Shown here one piece after another: positions 17,873-24,305 of a stretch of 24,305 nucleotides of DNA. Where the stretch lies: NCBI GenBank assembly GCA_905235955.1, contig CAJONN010000005.1, positions 1 to 24,305 on the forward strand. Direction: 5' to 3'. Position numbers and translations under genes: made by a program. How positions within the stretch are numbered: position 1 is the first letter of the stretch; each line of letters starts with the position of its first letter. This DNA is from an uncultured Marinilabiliaceae bacterium. Lineage in GTDB: Bacteria > Bacteroidota > Bacteroidia > Bacteroidales > Marinilabiliaceae. The notes below the pieces were generated by a model, which searched no databases, had not been told where the DNA came from, and saw only the letters and a program-made list of their open reading frames with translations.

Positions 17873-19108
17873 TTATCGTATCTTGAGAGTTACAATAGTA
17901 AATATGGCCAATATTATTCCTATGAGCCAAAAACGTGTAACTATCTTAGGCTCAACATATCCTTTCTTCTGATAATGATGGTGCAAGGGTGCCATGCGGA
18001 ATATGCGTCTACCCTCGCCATATTTTTTCTTTGTATATTTGAAATATCCCACCTGTATCATTACCGACAAATTCTCAACGAAGAAGATGCCACACAATAT
18101 GGGCAAAAGCAATTCGATGCGTATCAATATGGCAAATAGACCTATGATGCCACCCAATGTAAGGCTGCCCGTATCGCCCATAAACACTTGCGCTGGATAT
18201 GAGTTGTACCACAAGAAACCTATTGTTGCACCAATAAACGCTGCTATGTAGATAACAAGCTCTGACGAATTGGGTATATACATAATATTGAGATAGTTAG
18301 CATATTCAGTATGGCTCGACAGATATGCAAATATACCCAACGCTGTACCTATGATTGCCGACACACCTGCCGCCAATCCGTCAAGTCCGTCGGTCATGTT
18401 TGCGCCATTGCTCACTGCTGTTATCACAAAGATGATTATAAGTGCATAGAATATCCAACCCAAAGCATTTTGCCATTTGCCAGCCCAATAAAATGGTGTG
18501 CGATAATCAAATTTGTTGTTTTTGAAGAATGGCACTGATGTGATTGGTGCTTTGACATCGTGCGACTTGATTTCGATTATGTCATGCGTATCAGAGCCTA
18601 CATTTTCTGTAACTACCTCTACCGATGTCTTTTCACGAACTATAACATCGCCATTGTAAAACATGGCTGTAACTACTATAACGCCTATACCAACTTGCCC
18701 TACTATTTTGAACCTACCTGCAAGTCCCTCTTTATCCTTCTTGAATACTTTGATATAATCGTCAATAAAGCCTATAGCACCAAGCCAAATGGTAGCTACA
18801 AGCATCAGTACAACATAAATATTGTCAAGTTTGTTGAATAGCAATACGGGCAACAATATTGATGCTATAATGATGATACCGCCCATTGTCGGAGTGCCTT
18901 TTTTCTGTAGCTGACCTTCCAAACCAAGGTCGCGCACTATCTCGCCTATCTGCTGTTTCTGAAGCTGATGTATTATTCTTCTGCCAATAACTGTGGCCAT
19001 AATAAGCGCCACTACTACTGAGAGTCCGGCCCTAAACGATATGTACTGAAACACACCAGCACCCGGCACACCCAACTCTTTGAGGTACTGAAATAAATAG
19101 TATAACAT
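17873..19108 (-). CDS. mraY: Phospho-MurNAc-pentapeptide translocase MraY
   Basis: MraY transfers phospho-MurNAc-pentapeptide to undecaprenyl phosphate, making lipid I in the inner membrane. The 411-residue protein has about ten membrane segments and the active-site motifs: KKGTPTMGG (about 69-77), the Asp pair in [16 protein letters not shown] (116-117), [10 protein letters not shown] (237-246), GDTGS with Asp at 312, and the HHH loop in [12 protein letters not shown] (376-378). It is about 50 residues longer than E. coli MraY because of a loop at about 151-211 rich in Val, Glu and Asp, typical of Bacteroidota. I use the ATG at 19108 (MLYYLF), the family's usual N-terminus; the frame stays open 14 codons upstream. 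It is the first gene after the promoter at 19196-19226. Confidence 0.96.
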   Translation of the reverse strand: MLYYLFQYLKELGVPGAGVFQYISFRAGLSVVVALIMATVIGRRIIHQLQKQQIGEIVRDLGLEGQLQKKGTPTMGGIIIIASILLPVLLFNKLDNIYVVLMLVATIWLGAIGFIDDYIKVFKKDKEGLAGRFKIVGQVGIGVIVVTAMFYNGDVIVREKTSVEVVTENVGSDTHDIIEIKSHDVKAPITSVPFFKNNKFDYRTPFYWAGKWQNALGWIFYALIIIFVITAVSNGANMTDGLDGLAAGVSAIIGTALGIFAYLSSHTEYANYLNIMYIPNSSELVIYIAAFIGATIGFLWYNSYPAQVFMGDTGSLTLGGIIGLFAILIRIELLLPILCGIFFVENLSVMIQVGYFKYTKKKYGEGRRIFRMAPLHHHYQKKGYVEPKIVTRFWLIGIILAIFTIVTLKIR

Positions 19109-19195
19109 GCTTATATTCATTAAGTTGGGGAGTTTTTCACACAAAAACACCCCATTCTCACTATAAAAATTGCTACTATGAGCAAACTATAAGTG

Positions 19196-19226
19196 CAAAG
19201 ATAGCTCGCTAAAAGTATTTATCAAT
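19196..19226 (-). promoter_or_regulatory. Internal dcw promoter ahead of mraY
   Basis: On the minus strand, ATTG (19226-19223), 19 nt, then TATCTTTG (19203-19196) matches the Bacteroidota promoter consensus with one mismatch in the upstream box and ideal spacing. It lies in the 170-nt murE-mraY gap, the longest in the cluster. The start site should be near 19190, leaving a leader of roughly 80 nt before the mraY ATG at 19108. No terminator is visible after murE, so it probably adds to read-through transcription. Confidence 0.72.
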
Positions 19227-19278
19227 AAAAAAAAGTGCTCTAAATTTCTATATATGAATTTTATCACATTTTTATATT

Positions 19279-20736
19279 TTACAATCCGAAGAATGTTCTC
19301 ACCTCTTCACGGTCGTCAAAATGATGTTTTACACCTTTTATTTCCTGATAAGGTTCATGTCCTTTGCCAGCAATGAGCACTATATCACCCTTTTGTGCCA
19401 ATGTAAGTGCAGTGCGAATAGCTTCGTGGCGGTCAGCTATAACAAGCGTTTTGCGCATATCGTCGGATGTCAAACCTGCTTTCATATCTGCCAGTATTTG
19501 CTCAGGCTCTTCAGAACGAGGGTTGTCGCTGGTGAGCACCACTTGCGTGCTGCCATTAACTGCTTCGCGTGCCATTTCAGGACGTTTAGTTTTGTCACGG
19601 TCGCCACCACAACCTACAACGCAGATGAGTTTTTGCTCTGGCTTACGTATGTCGTTGATGGTTGAGATGACGTTCATAAGTGCATCGGGCGTGTGAGCAT
19701 AATCTACAATAGCTGTTCGCCCATCGGCTGAACGTATGGTTTCAAAGCGTCCATCGACGGGTGTGAGTGAGCTAAGAGCTACAAGCACCTCATCTTTGCT
19801 AAATCCCAAACTTACGGCAGCGGCATAGATGCCAAGTAGGTTGTAGGCGTTGAATTTACCTACAAATTGCATAAAGGCTTCTGTGCCATCAAAGTCTATT
19901 AGCATACCTTCAAATGAGTGCTCTACTATGCGTGCTTTGAAGTCGGCCAAAGTGCGAAGCGAATATGTTTTTTTAGTAGCCTTGGTGTTTTGAAGCATCT
20001 TCAGGCCATTTTTATCATCAATGTTGGTGATGGCAAATGCCTCTTTTTTAAGGTTATCAAAGAAGGCCTTTTTGGCATTGATGTAGTTGTCGAATGTTTT
20101 GTGGTAGTCGAGGTGGTCGTGCGTGATGTTTGAGAATATGGCTCCGTCGAAATCCAAACCACTAATACGATGTTGCACAACGCTATGCGAACTTACTTCC
20201 ATAAAGCAATATTCGCAACCTTGGCTCACCATTTCGCTCATTTTTTTGTTGAGTGTAACAGAGTCTGGCGTTGTTTGCTTTGCGTCTTCTTTCTCTGTAC
20301 CTATGTAGTTTGCCACTGTAGAAAACAAGCCTGCTTTGTGTCCAAGCTTCATCATGAGTCTGTAGAGGAGTGTAGCTGTTGTTGTCTTGCCATTGGTACC
20401 AGTTACGCCTACAAGTTTGAGCTGGCGCGAAGGATGATTGTAAAATGCTGATGCCACTATTCCAAGTGCCACATGCGTATCAGGACAAACTACTACTACG
20501 GCATCGGCAGGATATTGTGTTGGTGCTACTTCGCATAGTACTGCACGACAGCCTTGCTCAAATACTTTTGGTATGAAGTTGTGTCCGTCTGCTGCAACAC
20601 CTTTTTGTGCTACAAACAAACTACCTTTTTGACATTTGCGACTATCAAGTTCTACGCTTGTCACTTCGCTCTGAGCATTACCTATTATTGAGATATCAGT
20701 AAGTTCTGATACTATTTCTGCTATTGTTTTTGCCAT
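19279..20736 (-). CDS. murE: UDP-MurNAc-tripeptide ligase MurE (meso-diaminopimelate type)
   Basis: MurE adds the third residue of the stem peptide. The 485-residue protein has the ATP loop GTNGKTTT (113-120), SSHSVVQHRISGL and NITHDHLDYH in the middle domain, a Lys pair at 222-223 where the carbamylated Lys is expected, and DYAHTPDAL, GCGGDRDKTKRP and the substrate motif DNPR at 404-407. In characterised MurE enzymes DNPR selects meso-diaminopimelate over lysine, so this organism's wall is predicted to be the A1-gamma type. It starts 22 nt after ftsI. It ends before the 170-nt gap that carries the mraY promoter. Confidence 0.98.
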   Translation of the reverse strand: MAKTIAEIVSELTDISIIGNAQSEVTSVELDSRKCQKGSLFVAQKGVAADGHNFIPKVFEQGCRAVLCEVAPTQYPADAVVVVCPDTHVALGIVASAFYNHPSRQLKLVGVTGTNGKTTTATLLYRLMMKLGHKAGLFSTVANYIGTEKEDAKQTTPDSVTLNKKMSEMVSQGCEYCFMEVSSHSVVQHRISGLDFDGAIFSNITHDHLDYHKTFDNYINAKKAFFDNLKKEAFAITNIDDKNGLKMLQNTKATKKTYSLRTLADFKARIVEHSFEGMLIDFDGTEAFMQFVGKFNAYNLLGIYAAAVSLGFSKDEVLVALSSLTPVDGRFETIRSADGRTAIVDYAHTPDALMNVISTINDIRKPEQKLICVVGCGGDRDKTKRPEMAREAVNGSTQVVLTSDNPRSEEPEQILADMKAGLTSDDMRKTLVIADRHEAIRTALTLAQKGDIVLIAGKGHEPYQEIKGVKHHFDDREEVRTFFGL

Positions 20737-20758
20737 AATTATCGTTCTAAAAAAAATG

Positions 20759-22861
20759 TTAGCTATTTCTTAATTCTATTACTACAGTAGAGCCTCTGAC
20801 GTATGACGTACCTTGCGGTATCGACTGCGACACTACGTGCCCATATCCGCTCAGTATTACTTTTAGTCCTCTCTCTTCAAGTATGCTTACAGCGTCGGCG
20901 GCTCCCATACCACGAACATCGGGCATTAGTCCGTCAACTGCTGGGCGTGGTGTAAGCCTAATGCCATTCTCTTGTGCCTGAGTCGATACCCATGTTGTAC
21001 CTACATCAGAGCTACATTTTATATTGAGGTCTGACAATACACGCTTTACATCTTTGAGTCGTCCACCCTTCGATGATGGATAGTTCCGAGCTTGTTCTTG
21101 TTGTGCATTGCTTTCAACATTGCCCATTCGGCATGCCGAGGCATAAACTCTATCGGCTATGGCTTTCACTACCGTACCTGCCACAACATTGCCATAATAT
21201 ACATCTTTTGACGGTCCATAAACCATCACTATGCAGCTGTAGAGTGGTTCATCGGCAGGAAAATAACCTGCAAACGATGCCAGATATTTTCTCTCGCCAT
21301 TGTGCGAATATCCTTTATCTTGAAAAGCTACTTGTGCTGTACCTGTCTTGCCAGCAATAGAATATCCCTTGGTGTCGCTAATGTTGCGTGCAGTACCTTC
21401 TTTCACAACGCCTTCAAGCAGTTTTTGCACTGTTTTGATGGTGCTACGCGAGGCTATTGAGTTGCGCAAAACTTTTGGGCGCATACGTTCTACTACTTCG
21501 CCGTGGTCTACTATGCCCTCTACAAACATAGGGCGCATCATAGTGCCATTGTTTGCCACTGCGTTGTAGAGCGAGAGCAAATGCAGTGGCGTGATGAGTA
21601 CTTCGTAGCCTATCGAAATCCATGGCAACGATATGCCTGACCATGTTTTGTCTGATACATTTTTGAGATAAGTAGCGCCTTCGCCTTTGAGGTCGATGCC
21701 AAGCGAGTCGCACACGCCAAGGTCGCGTAGCCGGTCGATGAAGCGTTGCGGATCGTTGCCATAGTGCTTGAGTGCTAAGCGTGCAAAGGCTATGTTAGAT
21801 GACACTTTGAAGGCTTTGGTGACTGACACTATTGGATTGGGCTCGCGGTGCGAATCGCGCATAATGCGGTCGTAGATGCGATATTCGCCATCAAATATGT
21901 TGATTGTATCTTTGTCTACATCGGTTATTTTACCATCTTCGAGGCATGCCATGAGTGTAGCAAGTTTGAAGGTAGAACCGGGGTCTTTGAGCTCGCTTAT
22001 AGCATAGTTGCGGTCTTCTACGTATGTGTCGCCTTGCTTATGTAGGTTGACAATGGCGCGCACGGCACCTGTTTTCACCTCCATCAAGATGGCTACACCA
22101 TGGTCTGCGTTTTGCTTTTGTAACTGGTTGAGGAGCGAGTTTTCAGCCACATCTTGTATGTCGACATCAATGGTTGTGAGTATGCTTCGACCGTCTTCAG
22201 GTGGCGTTATTTCTCTGTCGACCCACCTATTGCCTATTCTGACGCTACTGCTTACACCGTTGTGTCCTTTGAGCACATCGTTGTAGGTTTGCTCTAGTCC
22301 GGCCATTCCGCCTGCTATTCTACCAATAGTGCGTGCTGCTAATGTGCCAAATGGCATTGCACGATGATCGTTTTCTTCGTACATAAAACCGCCCTTGAAT
22401 CGCCCAAGTTTGAATATTGGAAATTCGCGCACTTGCTGTAGCTGATTGTAGTTTATTTTTTTGCTATTAATGCGCAAAAATTGTTTTCCTCTGCGCCTAT
22501 GGTCTTTTATTAAGTTGGCGTAATATTCTCCGCTATTATCTTTGTAGAGCATCGATAAGCATCGCCCAAGTTCATTGATATTGGCATTAAACACCTCATC
22601 AGAACTGGCACAAGGGTCTATTTGTATAGTATATTGTGGCACTGAACATGCCAATGTGCGTCCATCTTTTGCCAAAATCTCGCCCCTAATGGCTGGTATG
22701 GCTTTATCTGAACGCATTGTGCTATTTAGCTTTTGCGAATATTCGTCACCTTCAAATATTTTGAGTCGTAGGGCAGCTACAACTACTCCAACATAGATAA
22801 TAAAAATGAACAAGCCACAAGCAAACGACCTATGAAATATGCTTTTTCTATTGTCTTTCAT
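20759..22861 (-). CDS. ftsI: Septal transpeptidase FtsI (PBP3) with C-terminal PASTA domain
   Basis: FtsI cross-links septal peptidoglycan in the periplasm, in complex with FtsW. The 700-residue protein has a short cytoplasmic tail, one membrane anchor (about 13-33), a PBP-dimer/pedestal domain (about 55-215), and a transpeptidase domain with the three catalytic motifs: STFK at 296-299 (Ser296 nucleophile), SSN at 354-356 and KTG at 505-507. After a linker, a PASTA domain occupies about 643-698 (MPDVRGMGAADAVSILEERG onward). PASTA at this position is usual in Bacteroidota but absent from E. coli FtsI, and may bind glycan or lipid II. It lies 27 nt after ftsL and 22 nt before murE. Confidence 0.97.
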   Translation of the reverse strand: MKDNRKSIFHRSFACGLFIFIIYVGVVVAALRLKIFEGDEYSQKLNSTMRSDKAIPAIRGEILAKDGRTLACSVPQYTIQIDPCASSDEVFNANINELGRCLSMLYKDNSGEYYANLIKDHRRRGKQFLRINSKKINYNQLQQVREFPIFKLGRFKGGFMYEENDHRAMPFGTLAARTIGRIAGGMAGLEQTYNDVLKGHNGVSSSVRIGNRWVDREITPPEDGRSILTTIDVDIQDVAENSLLNQLQKQNADHGVAILMEVKTGAVRAIVNLHKQGDTYVEDRNYAISELKDPGSTFKLATLMACLEDGKITDVDKDTINIFDGEYRIYDRIMRDSHREPNPIVSVTKAFKVSSNIAFARLALKHYGNDPQRFIDRLRDLGVCDSLGIDLKGEGATYLKNVSDKTWSGISLPWISIGYEVLITPLHLLSLYNAVANNGTMMRPMFVEGIVDHGEVVERMRPKVLRNSIASRSTIKTVQKLLEGVVKEGTARNISDTKGYSIAGKTGTAQVAFQDKGYSHNGERKYLASFAGYFPADEPLYSCIVMVYGPSKDVYYGNVVAGTVVKAIADRVYASACRMGNVESNAQQEQARNYPSSKGGRLKDVKRVLSDLNIKCSSDVGTTWVSTQAQENGIRLTPRPAVDGLMPDVRGMGAADAVSILEERGLKVILSGYGHVVSQSIPQGTSYVRGSTVVIELRNS

Positions 22862-22888
22862 ACATTCAAGAGAGAGAGGTGTGTATGG

Positions 22889-23212
22889 TTACTTCACAAT
22901 TATGCGAGGTGGCTCAGTAAGTTCGTATAGTTGTAATCCTTCAGCATTGGTGCGACGTGCCACTTCACTTTGTTTGCTCATATTCATTAGTTCTGACGAC
23001 AATGTTATCGACTGATATCTAAGTCCTTTGATTTCTGTTTTAAGTTTTGCCACACGGTCTAAGTCGCGCTCTACACTGTTGTTGTGTGTAATGTAAATAA
23101 TGATGAGCAATATGCAAAAAGCTACATATTGTGGCGATGCAATACCCATAATATTGTATCGACCATTGACAATGTCAATCCATTTCGATCTTTTCTTCTC
23201 TTTGTCTTGCAT
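22889..23212 (-). CDS. ftsL: Cell division protein FtsL
   Basis: The 107-residue bitopic protein has a basic cytoplasmic N-terminus, one membrane segment (about 28-46, including FCILLIIIYIT) and a periplasmic heptad-like helix (about 48-88), the architecture of FtsL, which pairs with FtsB/DivIC and FtsQ to activate FtsWI. The sequence itself is poorly conserved, so the call rests on size, topology and the place between rsmH and ftsI. I use the ATG at 23212, 18 nt after the rsmH stop; a TTG at 23230 directly abutting that stop would add six residues. Confidence 0.85.
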   Translation of the reverse strand: MQDKEKKRSKWIDIVNGRYNIMGIASPQYVAFCILLIIIYITHNNSVERDLDRVAKLKTEIKGLRYQSITLSSELMNMSKQSEVARRTNAEGLQLYELTEPPRIIVK

Positions 23213-23230
23213 ATGTCTGTAAATTAACAA

Positions 23231-24151
23231 CTAATCTTTTGTAGCTATCCTAAGTTTTGCACTTCGGGCTCGGCTATTTGCTTCAATTTCTTCAGCGGTG
23301 GGCACTATGGGCTTGCGGCTCAGCGCACTAAAAGGCACTTCAGCGTGTCCGTAGATGCTATCTTTGTCGGGTTCGGCCTTCATTGGGTCGCCACTCTTTA
23401 TGAGGTTTTTCACCATTCTATCTTCTAAGCTATGATAAGCTATCACACTAAGTCGCCCACCTTTTTTTATTATTTGTGGCATGTGCCCAAGCATTTCGCG
23501 CAGTGCATCCATTTCGCCGTTCACCTCTATGCGCAATGCCTGAAAAACTTTGGTAAGTAGTTTGTTTTGTTCTGGCGGAATAACTGTCGAAACCACAATG
23601 TCACGCAACTCAAAGGTGGTGGTAATAGGTTTGCTACTGCGACTAGTACAAAGTAGCCTTGCAAGTTTTGCGGCTTGTTTTATCTCACCATATTCTGATA
23701 ATACTTGCGCAAGTTGCTTTTCATCGTATGTGTTGACTAAGTCAGCTGCAGTGCGCATCATACCTTGTCCCATACGCATGTCGAGTGGTGCATCAAAACG
23801 AAAGGAGAAGCCACGCTCTGGTGCATCGAAGTGATGACTTGACACACCTAAGTCGCCCAACACACCATCTACTTGCTCAATGTCCATATAGTGCAAAAAA
23901 TGAGCTATATATCGAAAGTTGTGACGCACAAAGATAAGTCGGTCATCGTCAGGACGATTGGCATACGCTTGCTCATCTTGGTCGAATGCTATCAGCCGAC
24001 CATCAGGACCGAGCCTGCGCAATATTTCGCGCGAATGTCCGCCACCGCCAAAAGTAAGGTCGACGTATGTGCCATTGGGTTTTATGTTGAGCCCATCAAC
24101 CGACTGCTGTAGCAATACGGGTACATGGTATGTTTGTATTTGTTGGTTCAT
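23231..24151 (-). CDS. rsmH: 16S rRNA (cytosine-1402-N4) methyltransferase RsmH
   Basis: RsmH (MraW) uses S-adenosylmethionine to methylate N4 of C1402 in the 16S rRNA P-site. In 306 residues it begins with HVPVLLQQSVDGL, followed by the SAM-binding motif DLTFGGGGHSREIL (31-44) and FDQDEQAY. Also present are VLGDLGVSSHHFDAPERGFS, DMRMGQ, FQALRIEVNGEM and VIAYHSLEDRMVKN, all typical. The ATG at 24151 is the natural start. Only a repeat lies upstream: the mraZ gene that usually comes first in the cluster is not adjacent. TATTTTTG at 24165-24158 could be a promoter box but lacks a correctly spaced partner. Confidence 0.98.
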   Translation of the reverse strand: MNQQIQTYHVPVLLQQSVDGLNIKPNGTYVDLTFGGGGHSREILRRLGPDGRLIAFDQDEQAYANRPDDDRLIFVRHNFRYIAHFLHYMDIEQVDGVLGDLGVSSHHFDAPERGFSFRFDAPLDMRMGQGMMRTAADLVNTYDEKQLAQVLSEYGEIKQAAKLARLLCTSRSSKPITTTFELRDIVVSTVIPPEQNKLLTKVFQALRIEVNGEMDALREMLGHMPQIIKKGGRLSVIAYHSLEDRMVKNLIKSGDPMKAEPDKDSIYGHAEVPFSALSRKPIVPTAEEIEANSRARSAKLRIATKD

Positions 24152-24169
24152 AGCCTACAAAAATAATAT

Positions 24170-24242
24170 TTAAGTTTCGCAAGTAAAAATGTACTACAAA
24201 CAAATTTTCAAACACAGCTTTTTCATTAGTCTTTTACTTTTT
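24170..24242 (+). repeat. Right copy of ~74-bp dispersed repeat
   Basis: Read on the plus strand this matches the minus strand of 51-124. Differences within the 74 bp are four transitions, one end mismatch and one missing base, so identity is above 90 percent. It starts 18 nt upstream of the rsmH start codon. An adjacent hairpin and a further 43 nt run to the end of the window. Those 43 nt resemble the divergent interior of the left copy in places (CGCT...AATTATCT against CGCT...AATCATCT), so the full element probably extends beyond the window. Confidence 0.85.
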
Positions 24243-24262
24243 CTTTCCGCAAGAAAAAGTAA
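24234..24262. repeat. Perfect 12-bp stem hairpin next to the right repeat
   Basis: TTACTTTTTCTT (24234-24245) and AAGAAAAAGTAA (24251-24262) are exact reverse complements around a 5-nt loop TCCGC. No U-run follows the hairpin on either strand, so it does not look like an intrinsic terminator. In the left copy the same outer arms are present (2-10 and 51-59), but with 40 nt between them. The stem is seen directly; a role as recognition site for a REP- or MITE-like element is inference. Confidence 0.75.
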
Positions 24263-24305
24263 CAAAAAGAACTCGTCGCTGTTGCCACTCCGCTAAAAAT
24301 TATCT

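Noticed and set aside
23929..23936. TATCTTTG on the minus strand inside rsmH
   Set aside because: The downstream box is perfect, but no TTG/TTTG occurs at the right distance and it lies in the middle of the gene.
24158..24165. TATTTTTG as the rsmH promoter
   Set aside because: It fits TAnnTTTG, but there is no TTG/TTTG at 19-21 nt upstream (the nearest is at 14), and the start site would fall almost on the ATG. In AT-rich DNA it may be chance.
51..24242. The whole window as a composite transposon or integrative element
   Set aside because: There is no transposase, integrase or target-site duplication, and the cargo is essential, chromosomal and in conserved order. A contig ending in repeats explains the flanks better.
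24189..24296. 35-residue plus-strand ORF in the right repeat as a genuine gene
   Set aside because: The left copy lacks the ATG and every substitution in the frame is non-synonymous, so it is treated as part of a non-coding repeat.

Overview
This window is the division and cell wall (dcw) gene cluster of a Bacteroidota bacterium, most likely of the order Bacteroidales, followed by a second, envelope-related gene group. The placement rests on the gene order rsmH-ftsL-ftsI-murE-mraY-murD-ftsW-murG-murC-ftsQ-ftsA-ftsZ with no murF, murB or ddl. It also rests on an FtsI carrying a C-terminal PASTA domain, an MraY with an extra loop, promoters of the Bacteroidota TTTG/TAnnTTTG type, almost no Shine-Dalgarno sequences, and a coaX / TPR / lptC / GldE-like gene order that I recall from Bacteroidales. 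All 19 confident genes lie on the minus strand, so biological order runs from the right end of the window to the left. There is no rRNA, tRNA, CRISPR array, transposase or phage gene.

Right to left. 24305-24152 is a non-coding dispersed repeat with a strong hairpin; mraZ, the usual first gene of the cluster, is not next to rsmH. 24151-19279 holds rsmH, ftsL, ftsI and murE. A clear internal promoter at 19196-19226 starts a second unit, mraY-murD-ftsW-murG (to 14131). A 151-nt gap with a weak promoter candidate precedes murC-ftsQ-ftsA-ftsZ and a YqeY-family gene (to 8598). A terminator-like hairpin (8529-8566) lies between that gene and coaX. A second strong promoter sits inside the 3' end of coaX and should drive a TPR protein, lptC, a GldE/CorC-like membrane protein, recG and a TonB-dependent receptor, which are overlapping or tightly spaced.

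Function. MurC, MurD and MurE (meso-diaminopimelate type, DNPR motif) extend the UDP-MurNAc peptide. MraY and MurG make lipid I and lipid II. FtsW and FtsI polymerise and cross-link septal peptidoglycan under FtsQ/FtsL control, at a ring of FtsZ anchored by FtsA. RsmH modifies 16S rRNA. Downstream, LptC belongs to lipopolysaccharide export, CoaX starts CoA synthesis, RecG repairs stalled forks, and the TonB receptor imports an unknown ligand.

Most of the window is conserved housekeeping DNA, and I found no new multi-gene system. The features most worth a second look are: an approximately 74-bp repeat present in inverted orientation at both extreme ends; a cysteine-rich, non-canonical T3 loop in FtsZ; two well-formed promoters inside the gene series; a possible 24-codon leader ORF before the TPR gene; and the hairpin just ahead of coaX. 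The window beginning and ending inside the same repeat family suggests a contig broken at a multicopy repeat, which is simpler than a 24-kb mobile unit.
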